Positions 17,239 to 24,362 of a stretch of DNA of 64,000 nt are shown piece by piece (positions within the stretch are counted from its first letter, which is position 1; every line of letters begins with the position of its first letter). The notes below the pieces were generated by a model. It had not been told where the DNA came from. It saw only the letters and a list, made by a program, of their open reading frames with translations, and did not search any database. This stretch comes from DASQLQ01 sp035629935. GTDB taxonomy: Bacteria > Actinomycetota > CADDZG01 > WHSQ01. Where the stretch lies: NCBI GenBank assembly GCA_035629935.1, contig DASQLQ010000141.1, forward strand, positions 32,636 through 96,635, written 5' to 3'. Both the position numbers and the translations under genes were made by a program.

Positions 17239-19065
17239 CTAGTCGTGTGCCGCGGGCTCTTCAGCGACTTCCGCCTCGATCTCACGCACGGCCTTCTCCG
17301 CATTGCTCGTGGGAGCGATACCGAGGTGGCGCAGCGCGTATTCGGTGATCGTCCTGAATGTGGGGGCCGCGGTTGAACCTCCCCAGATCGGGCTGGGGTC
17401 GTCGAGCGTGACCAGGACGACGATCGCAGGATGTCTCGTCGGGGCGAAGCCGGCGAAGCTCGCGACCCAGGAGTCTCCATACCCTCCTCCCGGCAGCGGC
17501 TTCTGAGCCGTCCCCGTTTTCCCGGCTACGTCGTAACCGGGGATCTGTGCTTCGACCCCGGTGCCTTTCTCGACCACCCTATGAAGGATCTTCGTCATCT
17601 TCCTGGCGGTAGCCCGCGACACAACCCGGCGCGTGGCGGCCGGGCTCGATGGCTCAACCTTTCCGGATGCGCCCAGAGTCGCGTAGAGCAACTTCGGTTC
17701 CACCTCGACACCGTGGTTGGCAAGCGTTCCATACGCGGTCGCTAGTTGCATGGGAGTGACGGCGATACCTTGGCCGATCGGGATCGTCGCGATCGTGGGA
17801 CCCGTCCAATCCTTCCGGTCGAGAACGATGCCGCTGGACTCTCCCGGGAAATCGAGTCCAGTCTCGGTACCAAAACCGAACTTCTTGACCGCTCGATCCA
17901 GTCGCTTACCTCCCAGACGAAGACCCACCTGGATCGTCCCCACGTTCGAAGACTCCTGGATGATCTCGCTGACAGTCATCTGCTCTGTTGGATGCGGATG
18001 AGAATCGTGGAACGTTCGATCCGAGTAGTCGAATGAATCAGGAACCGTGAACGTGGTTTGAGGCGTCACCACGTGTTTCTCGAGAGCGGCCGCAGCAGTA
18101 ACGATCTTGAATGCGGAACCGGGCTCATAGACATCGGTCAGTGCCCGGTTACGGCGCACTTCGGAGGGGAACTCTCCGGGTTCGTTCGCGTCGAACTGTG
18201 GCACGTTTGCGAGCGCGAGGATCTCGCCTGTATCGGGGCGCATGATGATCGCGCTTCCCGCTTCCGCGTGGTATCGCCGAGCGGCATCCGCGAGCGTGAG
18301 CTCGGTGAAGTACTGCAGTTCTTTATCCAGTGTCAGGAACAGGGACCGGCCCGGCACCGACCGTTGCTCGGACGACCCGGCCTGCGGCAACTCCAGTTCC
18401 CCAGTGGGATCCTGCTCGTTGGTCAGCCGACCCGGTTCGCCCTGCAGGATCGACTCGTACTGGCTTTCGATCCCCTCCAGGCCTTTCCCATCGATGTCGG
18501 CGAATCCAAGTACGTGAGCTGCCAGTCGTCCGCCCGGGTAATACCGCTTGGGCTCCACCTTCATGTAGATGCCATCGAGCTCCATCGACCTGATCCGGCG
18601 CGCGACCTTTGGAGTGACTTGCCGGGCCAGGAACTCGAACTGGTCACCTTCGAACGAAGGCTGCAGCAAACGTTCGATGTCGACTGGATCCTCGTCGAGG
18701 ACGCGGGACAGCTTCTCCGCCGTCTTGCGGGCGTTTTCGAGATGGATGTGATCCGTGTAGACCATGAACGTGTCAACAGAGATCGCCAGTGGCTCGCCGG
18801 AACGATCGAGGATCGCGCCACGGCGCGCAGGGATGATGATCTCGCGCTCACGCTGTTTGCTTGCGAGCTCCACATACGCAGGGGCTTCGACCACCTGGAG
18901 CACAACGAGGCGAGCCGCCATGGCCCCGAAACTGAGGGTGAACGCAAAGAACATGAAGATCAGGCGCTTCGCCGAACGTGACAGTCCGCGTTTCCGGGTT
19001 CGAGACGCGGAAGAGGCCGACGCACGGGTCGGCCTCCCTCTATTCGCCTGAGATCGCTGCGGCAT
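17239..19065 (-). CDS. ftsI: Septal transpeptidase FtsI/PBP3 (class B penicillin-binding protein)
   Basis: Cross-links septal peptidoglycan. A basic Ser/Arg-rich cytoplasmic N-terminus (1-33) precedes one membrane helix (about 34-57) and a pedestal with the RRGAILDRSGEPLA block (81-94). The transpeptidase motifs are complete: SAFK (317-320, nucleophile Ser317), SSN (372-374) and KTGT (516-519). No PASTA repeats follow, and the acidic end (608 residues) is short. The start overlaps the ftsL stop by one base as TGATG. Confidence 0.96.
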   Translation of the reverse strand: MPQRSQANRGRPTRASASSASRTRKRGLSRSAKRLIFMFFAFTLSFGAMAARLVVLQVVEAPAYVELASKQREREIIIPARRGAILDRSGEPLAISVDTFMVYTDHIHLENARKTAEKLSRVLDEDPVDIERLLQPSFEGDQFEFLARQVTPKVARRIRSMELDGIYMKVEPKRYYPGGRLAAHVLGFADIDGKGLEGIESQYESILQGEPGRLTNEQDPTGELELPQAGSSEQRSVPGRSLFLTLDKELQYFTELTLADAARRYHAEAGSAIIMRPDTGEILALANVPQFDANEPGEFPSEVRRNRALTDVYEPGSAFKIVTAAAALEKHVVTPQTTFTVPDSFDYSDRTFHDSHPHPTEQMTVSEIIQESSNVGTIQVGLRLGGKRLDRAVKKFGFGTETGLDFPGESSGIVLDRKDWTGPTIATIPIGQGIAVTPMQLATAYGTLANHGVEVEPKLLYATLGASGKVEPSSPAATRRVVSRATARKMTKILHRVVEKGTGVEAQIPGYDVAGKTGTAQKPLPGGGYGDSWVASFAGFAPTRHPAIVVLVTLDDPSPIWGGSTAAPTFRTITEYALRHLGIAPTSNAEKAVREIEAEVAEEPAAHD

Positions 19066-19550
19066 CAGGGCGAGGCTCCGTAGCCGGCGCCCACCGCCGA
19101 GGCGGGTCCAACCACCGAGCTGGTCGCTTTCCTGCCGGACGAACCACGCTGGACGGTCGTCTGCGCCAGCGAAGTACCTGTTCGAACGTCTGCTACGACG
19201 TACTGGACTGTCCCCGGTGCCGGTTCAACCATCCCGAGCGATTGTCTTGCATAACGTTCGATCCGAGCCGCATTATCGAGCTTTGCGGATTCCAGCAGCA
19301 GCTCCTCGTGAAGGGACTCGGCCGCAGCCATGTCCTGGCGCAACGTGCCGAGCTCGAACGCCGACTGGGCCAGAACCACCTGCTCCAGGAGCACCGCAAA
19401 GATGATCGATCCACCTAGAACACACGCCACTCCCACCATCGTGAGGGTGCCGCGCACCGAGGAGCCTCTGACGTCCTTCTTGTTGCGCCGCAACAAGCGG
19501 AGCGAAGGCGCCGGCTGCTTCGACCGCAGGACCTGGGCCAGAGCGCTCAT
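19065..19550 (-). CDS. ftsL: FtsL-like septum protein
   Basis: Bitopic division protein of the FtsL/DivIC type. Seen: a basic N-terminus (1-33), one membrane helix (about 35-60), then an extracellular coiled coil (about 65-95) and the ARQSLGMVEPAPGTVQYV block typical of FtsL before a low-complexity Ser/Thr/Ala/Gly tail. It has 161 residues. The assignment rests mostly on topology and on its place between rsmH and ftsI, since FtsL sequence is poorly conserved. The start overlaps the rsmH stop as ATGA. Confidence 0.85.
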   Translation of the reverse strand: MSALAQVLRSKQPAPSLRLLRRNKKDVRGSSVRGTLTMVGVACVLGGSIIFAVLLEQVVLAQSAFELGTLRQDMAAAESLHEELLLESAKLDNAARIERYARQSLGMVEPAPGTVQYVVADVRTGTSLAQTTVQRGSSGRKATSSVVGPASAVGAGYGASP

Positions 19551-20497
19551 TCAGTCCCCCCGTTGACGGCCGTCGCCAACCGCTCCCCGACCCGCAGCTT
19601 CGCAGCCGAGGCGCGCGGGTTGAGCTCGATCTCATTCGTCTCCGGCCTGACAGGTCGTTTGGTGACCAGCCGCAGTCGCGCCTCTGCACCGCAGACGCAC
19701 ACGGGAAAGTCCGGCGGACATGTGCACCCCCGCGACTCCGCGGCGAAAGCGCGCTTAACGATGCGATCCTCGAGCGAGTGGTAGGTCAGTGTCGCGATCC
19801 GGCCCCCCGCCTCCAACACATCCATCGCTTGCTCCAGAGCTCGGTCGATCTGGATCAATTCGTCGTTGACTTCGATCCGCAACGCCTGGAAGCTGCGCCG
19901 TGCGGGATGTCCGCCGGTGCGGCGCGTCGCGGCCGGGATCGCCGTCTTGATGACCTCGGCTAGCTCCGTCGTCGTTTGCAGCGGCCGAGACTGGACGATG
20001 GCTCGGGCGATCCGATTGGCAAAACGTTCTTCACCGAAGCGGCGGATGACCCGGGCAAGATCGGGTTCGGGGTATTCGTTGACGATCTCGGCAGCCGTGA
20101 GCGGCTTGGAGAGATCCATCCTCATATCGAGCGGCCCTTCGTGGCGGAAACTGAAGCCGCGCTCCGGTCGATCGAGTTGGGGTGAGGAAACTCCAAAGTC
20201 GAATAGGACTCCGCGAACCGACGCAATCCCGAATCGTTCCAGTACGGACGAGAGGCTCGCGAAGTCTGCACGAGCAGTCCGTACGCGTTGTGTGTGCGCG
20301 CTGAGGTTGGCCCCACCTTGCGCCAGGGCCTCGTCATCCCAGTCGATCCCGACGAGCTCGATCGCGGGCGCAGCTTCGAGGAGAGCTTTGGCGTGTCCGC
20401 CGCGCCCGAGCGTGGCGTCGACGACGACTCCCCCATCTGACAGTGCGGGCAACAGCAGCTCGACGACTCGGTCGACGAGGACGGGGTTGTGATCCAC
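19547..20497 (-). CDS. rsmH: 16S rRNA m4C1402 methyltransferase RsmH (MraW)
   Basis: SAM-dependent N4-methylation of C1402 in 16S rRNA. The N-terminal HNPVLVDRVVELL, the SAM loop DATLGRGGHA, and the DFGVSSPQLDRPERGFSF block are diagnostic, as are RIATLTYHSLEDRIVK and the cysteine-rich CTCPPDFPVCVCG near the C-terminus. GTG at 20495-20497 is the start, 4 bases after the stop of the small upstream gene. It has 316 residues. Confidence 0.97.
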   Translation of the reverse strand: MDHNPVLVDRVVELLLPALSDGGVVVDATLGRGGHAKALLEAAPAIELVGIDWDDEALAQGGANLSAHTQRVRTARADFASLSSVLERFGIASVRGVLFDFGVSSPQLDRPERGFSFRHEGPLDMRMDLSKPLTAAEIVNEYPEPDLARVIRRFGEERFANRIARAIVQSRPLQTTTELAEVIKTAIPAATRRTGGHPARRSFQALRIEVNDELIQIDRALEQAMDVLEAGGRIATLTYHSLEDRIVKRAFAAESRGCTCPPDFPVCVCGAEARLRLVTKRPVRPETNEIELNPRASAAKLRVGERLATAVNGGTE

Positions 20498-20501
20498 ATC
20501 G

Positions 20502-20642
20502 CTATCGTCCTAGGGCCCTCGTTGCGATGGCGACCATCCCGAGGAACCCACCCACCGTCGAGCCCGTGAGGGCTAGTAGGGCGAGGCCCTCGGTCACTTC
20601 TCTTATCCGTACGGTTCCTTCTACGAAGCCTCTAGTGCTCAT
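20502..20642 (-). CDS. 46-residue single-helix membrane peptide between mraZ and rsmH
   Basis: ATG at 20640-20642 follows a strong purine-rich ribosome-binding site (20649-20658, GGAGGGGGAG) and reads 46 codons to TAG at 20502-20504. The product begins MSTRGFVEGTVRIREVTEG and then has one hydrophobic stretch of about 22 residues with Gly-Ser-Thr and Gly-Gly pairs (residues 20-41), ending Arg-Ala-Leu-Gly-Arg. It fills the gap between mraZ (18 bases) and rsmH (4 bases), so it is almost certainly cotranscribed. No family is recognised; a division or lipid II related role is only inference from position. Confidence 0.7.
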   Translation of the reverse strand: MSTRGFVEGTVRIREVTEGLALLALTGSTVGGFLGMVAIATRALGR

Positions 20643-20660
20643 GGCTCGCTCCCCCTCCAG

Positions 20661-21092
20661 TTAGAAGTTCAGACCCTCGGCCAGCTCTGCCAGCCGCCCC
20701 TCGTCCACGGTCTCTTTCTCCTGGTCCCAGCGGTCCGGGCTCCACAGCTCTCCACGATTCAGGGCTCCGATCACCACTACGTCCTTGGTGATCCCGGCCA
20801 TGTCTCTCAGTCGCTGCGGCACGATGATCCGGCCCTGCTTGTCCACCTCGTCGGGGTAGGCGCTCGAGGTCACGTGACGGACGAAGTTCCGTGCGTCCCG
20901 GGACGAGCTGCCGGCCTCGCGGAGCTTGGACTCCATCTCTTGCCAGCCCTGCTGCGACCAGACAGCGATGCAGTCCTCGAGCCAGCGAGTGAGCACGATC
21001 GCGCCACCAGAGAGCTCGTCCCGCATGCGAGACGGGACGATCAGACGCCCTTTCGCGTCGATCGTGTGGCGAAACTCCCCGGTGAAGGACAA
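20661..21092 (-). CDS. mraZ: Transcriptional regulator MraZ
   Basis: A DNA-binding protein of the AbrB-like fold that represses the dcw cluster promoter. The two tandem half-domains are visible: the FTGEFRHTIDAKGRLIVPSR block (about 3-22) and AYPDEVDKQGRIIVPQRLR (about 78-96), each with the KGR/QGR-hIVP signature. It has 143 residues, the usual length. The start is TTG at 21090-21092, supported by AGGGGAG about 10 bases upstream. It leads the cluster, and three direct repeats matching an MraZ box lie 57-82 bases upstream. Confidence 0.96.
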   Translation of the reverse strand: MSFTGEFRHTIDAKGRLIVPSRMRDELSGGAIVLTRWLEDCIAVWSQQGWQEMESKLREAGSSSRDARNFVRHVTSSAYPDEVDKQGRIIVPQRLRDMAGITKDVVVIGALNRGELWSPDRWDQEKETVDEGRLAELAEGLNF

Positions 21093-21148
21093 ACAACCGA
21101 CTCCCCTTGCGCTGGCCTACGTGGTAGCGCCCGGAACCGGGGCTTTGA

Positions 21149-21174
21149 CCCCACTTCCCTCCACAACGCTCCAC
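21149..21174 (-). promoter_or_regulatory. MraZ operator: three direct repeats at 10-bp spacing
   Basis: On the minus strand the hexamers GTGGAG (21174-21169), GTGGAG (21164-21159) and GTGGGG (21154-21149) follow each other with 4-base spacers, a period of exactly 10 bp. Known MraZ boxes are TGGG-type direct repeats with the same period, bound by one face of the MraZ ring. The position upstream of mraZ fits autorepression of the whole cluster. Confidence 0.7.
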
Positions 21175-21184
21175 TTAGTGGGCA

Positions 21185-21213
21185 ACATTGACCCCTCAGC
21201 GCCCTGAAGTCAA
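21185..21213 (-). promoter_or_regulatory. Candidate mraZ promoter
   Basis: TTGACT (21213-21208) and, 17 bases later, CAATGT (21190-21185) form a -35/-10 pair with a good -35 and a weak -10 that keeps only A2 and T6 of the consensus. A start near 21178 would place the MraZ repeats at the beginning of the transcript region, as expected for a roadblock or initiation repressor. Confidence 0.35.
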
Positions 21214-21226
21214 CATTTACCACCCC

Positions 21227-21244
21227 AATTACATTCGTGTAATT
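21227..21244. promoter_or_regulatory. AT-rich perfect dyad upstream of the mraZ promoter
   Basis: AATTACATTCGTGTAATT is a perfect 7-bp inverted repeat around TTCG. It stands out in this GC-rich DNA and lies 14 bases upstream of the -35 element of mraZ. It may be an operator for another regulator, or a UUCG-loop hairpin if transcribed from the HNH side. Confidence 0.5.
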
Positions 21245-21295
21245 CCCTCAGCAGCCACAGGAGGGCGCGACGCGCACGTTTGCATGCGTTTGCCC

Positions 21296-21391
21296 TTTCA
21301 TTGTTCACATCTAGGCGGTCGCGCGACCCGTTCTTTGTTCACATAGAGGCGATTCACGAACCAAATCGCCCCTATGACATGAACAAAGAAC
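21296..21391. repeat. Three copies of a ~24-bp repeat, two forming a long inverted repeat
   Basis: Copy 1 (about 21296-21319) and copy 2 (21330-21354) are direct, sharing TTGTTCACAT and then AGGCG. Copy 3 (21363-21391) is inverted. Copies 2 and 3 pair over GTTCTTTGTTCA / TGAACAAAGAAC (12 bp, perfect) and AGGCGATT / AATCGCC, giving a hairpin of roughly 25 bp around a 9-base loop. It begins directly after the HNH gene stop. It could act as a terminator or attenuator for that gene, be a small mobile repeat, or be a nuclease or regulator site. Confidence 0.8.
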
Positions 21392-21394
21392 CCG

Positions 21395-21943
21395 CTAGGC
21401 GGGGACGGAGTGGCGTTTGGGGCGCGCCAGGTACTGCTCCCACAGGGGATCGACCCGATCGACCGCCACAACGATCCACACGCTGTCGTGTGGGGGCTCG
21501 GGGGGTCGCTTCAGCCTCAGGCCGACGTCTGCCGGTGTGCGGTTCTCTTTGCGGGAGTTACAGGGCCGGCAGGCGGCAACGACGTTGTCCCACGTATGTC
21601 GCCCTCCCCTGCTCTTGGGGACCACGTGGTCGACGTTTTCAGCCGTCCGCCCGCAATACTGACACTCGAAGTTGTCCCGCACGAAGACCGCTCGCCGGCT
21701 TAGAGAGGCGCGGGACCGGTACGGCACCTTCACGAAGTAATTGAGCCGGACGACGCTGGGGGCCTGGATCTCCATCTTCTCGGAATGGAAGGTGATCCCG
21801 TTCGTGTGGATGACCTCGGCTTTGCCCTTCAGCGCGAGGACGAGCGCTCGACGTACTCCGACCACGCAGAGCGGTTGGTAAGACGCATTCAGGACAAGCG
21901 CTCTTCCCAAAGTGCGCTGAGTATATAGAGAGTTCCCTGCCAA
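21395..21943 (-). CDS. HNH endonuclease family protein
   Basis: A stand-alone HNH nuclease of a type common in actinobacteria. An N-terminal domain of about 90 residues (LGRALVLNASYQPLCVV and an alpha/beta region) precedes the HNH fold: a zinc-type pair CQYCGR, then VDHVVPKSRGG with the catalytic His, then WDNVVAACRPCNSRKENRTP. The product is up to 182 residues from a TTG at 21941-21943; a later TTG at LGRALVLN is equally possible, as neither has a strong ribosome-binding site. It follows rlpA by 17 bases on the same strand. The biological role of these proteins is not established. Confidence 0.88.
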   Translation of the reverse strand: MAGNSLYTQRTLGRALVLNASYQPLCVVGVRRALVLALKGKAEVIHTNGITFHSEKMEIQAPSVVRLNYFVKVPYRSRASLSRRAVFVRDNFECQYCGRTAENVDHVVPKSRGGRHTWDNVVAACRPCNSRKENRTPADVGLRLKRPPEPPHDSVWIVVAVDRVDPLWEQYLARPKRHSVPA

Positions 21944-21960
21944 TCCGCCCCAATTTAGGG

Positions 21961-22887
21961 CTAGCGGGTGACTCCGATCGTGCTGCTCTCACGGAAGCGG
22001 AGTCGTTCGGCCGTCTCCTGAGTCAGGTCCCAGTCGTAGTGGTGACCGTACGGACCTCGGTCGATCACAGGCACGGTGATGGTTCTCCCGCGATAAAGCA
22101 GGCTCACCTTGGTCCCGCACGGCAGTGTCCGGTGGGCAACGCCGAGCGTCCCTTTCTGCAGACGCTCGCCGCAGGCGGTCCTTTGGCCCCAGAAACCAGG
22201 CCCGTACCAGGTCGCCGGACTGCGCGAGTAAACGCGGATGAAGCTGCGGTCGTCGCCTTCGGTGTTCTTCTCGTCACCTCGGAAGATCGCACGCAAGGGC
22301 CGGTAGCCCTTACTCCTTCTTTTGATGTCCAGCTGGTAGCTGAAGCGTCCATCGGCGACAGATTCCCGCGTCACGAACCGCCAGGCCCCGTGCACCTTCT
22401 CCTGGAGGATTACTTCCCGACCGGAGACGGCGGGGAGGACCGAGCCCCTCAACCTGACGCTGCGACCGGACATGACATCGCGCTCGGAAACGTCCAGCTT
22501 CACCCGAGCGGCGACTTGGATCCGCGCCCGCCCGTCGCTGGGTGTGGCGGTGCCGTCCGGAGACGTCCAGAGCAGCCGGTAGTCGGCAGTCTTGGCCAGA
22601 TCGTCGAGCTCGTAGGACACCCGGTCGTTCTCGTTGACCGACTTGGTAGCGAGGTCCTTCCACTGCCCGTCCTTCTCTTTCTGCAGCGTGATCTCCTCGT
22701 CGCCGGTCCCGTTCTCGAAATGACCGGTTACTACTGCCGTATCCCCGTACTGGACCCCGGCCGGAGCCGAGTCGAGCACGGGACGCGGGTTCTGCCTTGC
22801 CAGTGCGGGAGCTTGGACCGCCAGGAGAGCACAGATAGCGAAACAAGCGACAGCCACACCGCGCGCGTTGAATGGACGCAGGCGCAT
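21961..22887 (-). CDS. Secreted RlpA-like double-psi beta-barrel protein
   Basis: A predicted exported protein. ATG at 22885-22887 is chosen because AAGGAAGGAG lies just upstream and it opens a clear signal peptide (residues 1-31, ending APALA). Two Ig/SLH-unlike beta domains follow (about 40-115 and 118-205), then an RlpA-type double-psi barrel (about 210-308) with ATWYGPGFWGQRTACGE, the conserved HRTLPCGT and VIDRGPY...DLT, the residues expected for glycan binding or lytic transglycosylase activity. It has 308 residues. It likely acts on peptidoglycan outside the membrane. Its leader can fold into a compact structure. Confidence 0.87.
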   Translation of the reverse strand: MRLRPFNARGVAVACFAICALLAVQAPALARQNPRPVLDSAPAGVQYGDTAVVTGHFENGTGDEEITLQKEKDGQWKDLATKSVNENDRVSYELDDLAKTADYRLLWTSPDGTATPSDGRARIQVAARVKLDVSERDVMSGRSVRLRGSVLPAVSGREVILQEKVHGAWRFVTRESVADGRFSYQLDIKRRSKGYRPLRAIFRGDEKNTEGDDRSFIRVYSRSPATWYGPGFWGQRTACGERLQKGTLGVAHRTLPCGTKVSLLYRGRTITVPVIDRGPYGHHYDWDLTQETAERLRFRESSTIGVTR

Positions 22888-22921
22888 GGGCGCGTCTCCT
22901 TCCTTTTCGTCTTGCATCGGA

Positions 22922-22979
22922 CGCCTCTGGGGAAACCCGGACCCAACCGGGACGGCCACGCAGCAGTGCGGCCGGAGGC
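22922..22979 (-). promoter_or_regulatory. Foldable three-way-junction leader of the rlpA-like gene
   Basis: Read on the minus strand, GCCTC (22979-22975) closes with GAGGC (about 22926-22922). Inside are a CGGCC/GGCCG hairpin extended by C-G and G-U pairs, and a CCCGG/CCGGG hairpin whose loop TTGGGT can pair with the downstream CCCCA as a pseudoknot (UGGG/CCCA). The element ends about 35 bases before the start codon. It is a possible cis-regulatory RNA; no known class was recognised. Confidence 0.35.
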
Positions 22980-23066
22980 ACTTACAGGAATGGCACCATA
23001 GCGACCATTGCTTGCTGGCGCAAGCGATTGCTTGCTGAGGGTAAGCGGATGACTACGGGGCGTGAG

Positions 23067-23282
23067 TTACTGCTGCTGCTCTCCCCGGAGCCACTCGACG
23101 TAGTGGTGGAACGCCAAGTGGTCCGAGGTGACCTCTTGGGTCTCTCCGTCCTTCGAGAGCTTGACGGTGTCGGCCGGCCCTCCGGCAGCATCAGGATCGT
23201 CGGTTATCTCGACGACCTCCCAACCATCGTCGACCAAACCACGCAGTCGCTCGAGCTCCGGGTCGTCTCCCCACCCCGCCAT
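23067..23282 (-). CDS. Small acidic protein of unknown function
   Basis: A 71-residue, strongly acidic, soluble protein with ELERLRGLVDDGWEVVEI near the N-terminus, a DTVKLSKDGE turn and a C-terminal FHHYVEWLRGE helix. The start ATG at 23280-23282 follows AAGGGG at a good distance. It has no signal peptide or membrane segment. It is divergent from moxR and upstream of the rlpA-like gene on the same strand, with 179 bases between them. No family recognised. Confidence 0.65.
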   Translation of the reverse strand: MAGWGDDPELERLRGLVDDGWEVVEITDDPDAAGGPADTVKLSKDGETQEVTSDHLAFHHYVEWLRGEQQQ

Positions 23283-23302
23283 GTTTAGCCCCTTCTGTTT
23301 TT

Positions 23303-23326
23303 CGCCGCCGGTCGAGACCGGCGGCG
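23303..23326. promoter_or_regulatory. GC-rich 10-bp hairpin in the moxR / small-protein divergent region
   Basis: CGCCGCCGGT and ACCGGCGGCG flank a CGAG (CUCG on the minus strand) tetraloop, a perfect stem. On the minus strand it lies 20 bases before the small acidic gene start and is followed by AAAAA, not T, so it is not a terminator for that direction; it may stabilise the leader. Confidence 0.5.
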
Positions 23327-23378
23327 TTCGTGTCTGGCTTCAGTTTTACTAGGTCTGGGCTGAGTTTAGGCTCTCGGC

Positions 23379-24347
23379 ATGGCGGACAACGAAACCGACT
23401 TCGGGAGCTTCCAGCAGAGCTTCGAACGGATCGTCACCAATATCGAGAAGACGATCCAAGGCAAGCAGGAAGTGATCCGTCTCTCAACCGTGGCTCTCGT
23501 CGCGGAGGGACACCTCCTGCTAGAGGACGTCCCGGGCGTAGGCAAGACGATGCTCGCGAAATCCCTGGCCAAGTCGCTCGGATGCTCGTGGTCCCGCATC
23601 CAATTCACCCCGGATCTGCTGCCCTCCGACGTGACCGGCGTCAACGTATGGGACACCCGCACGGGCGAGTTCCAGTTCAAGCCCGGAGCCGTGTTCTCGA
23701 ACATCTGTCTCGGAGACGAGATCAACCGCGCCTCCCCCAAGACGCAGTCCGCACTGCTCGAATGCATGGAAGAACGCCAGGTAACGGTGGACGGCGTCAC
23801 TCACGAACTGGAAGACCCGTTCATGGTCATCGCAACGCAGAACCCCATCGAGCACGAGGGGACCTATCCCCTCCCGGAATCCCAGCTCGATCGATTCATG
23901 ATCCGTCTATCGATGGGCTACCCGGGTCGGGAATCCGAGTTGGAGATCCTCGAGCGTCACGGTGCACACGAGGTGCTCGATGATCTCGGCCCCGTGTCCG
24001 ACGCCACCGAGATCGCAAGCCTGGTCAAACTCGCTCGCGAGGTGCATTGCGCACCCGCTCTGCGCCAGTACATCGTCGACATCACCGAGTCGACTAGAGA
24101 AAACCCCGACATCTATCTGGGCGCCAGCCCGCGAGCGTCGCTCTACTTATTGAAAGCTTCTCGAGCCCTGGCCGCATCGCGCGGTCGCGAGTACGTCGTG
24201 CCGGACGACATCCAGGACCTCACCGTGCCGGTCCTCGCTCACCGCATCCTTTTGTCGCCAGAGGCACAGATGCGCGGCGCCGACGCCGATGACGTTCTGC
24301 GGGGTCTACTCGACCGCACCACTGTCCCGGTGCGGGCCCAAGCCTGA
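23379..24347 (+). CDS. MoxR-family AAA+ ATPase
   Basis: A cytoplasmic AAA+ chaperone-like ATPase. The Walker A loop GVGKT is at about 53-57, Walker B is LGDEIN at 111-116, sensor 1 is in ATQNPIEHEGTYPLPE, and the lid domain holds GASPRASLYLLKASRALA. It has 322 residues. MoxR proteins are nearly always encoded with a DUF58 protein and often a transglutaminase, as here, and are thought to aid maturation of protein complexes. No ribosome-binding site is visible; TAGGCT (23367-23372) ends 6 bases before the ATG, so a leaderless transcript is possible. Confidence 0.93.
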   Translation: MADNETDFGSFQQSFERIVTNIEKTIQGKQEVIRLSTVALVAEGHLLLEDVPGVGKTMLAKSLAKSLGCSWSRIQFTPDLLPSDVTGVNVWDTRTGEFQFKPGAVFSNICLGDEINRASPKTQSALLECMEERQVTVDGVTHELEDPFMVIATQNPIEHEGTYPLPESQLDRFMIRLSMGYPGRESELEILERHGAHEVLDDLGPVSDATEIASLVKLAREVHCAPALRQYIVDITESTRENPDIYLGASPRASLYLLKASRALAASRGREYVVPDDIQDLTVPVLAHRILLSPEAQMRGADADDVLRGLLDRTTVPVRAQA

Positions 24348-24362
24348 CTAGGGACTAATCGC

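Noticed and set aside
23303..23326. Rho-independent terminator between the small acidic gene and moxR
   Set aside because: The stem is perfect, but no gene ends into it on either strand and no T-run follows it.
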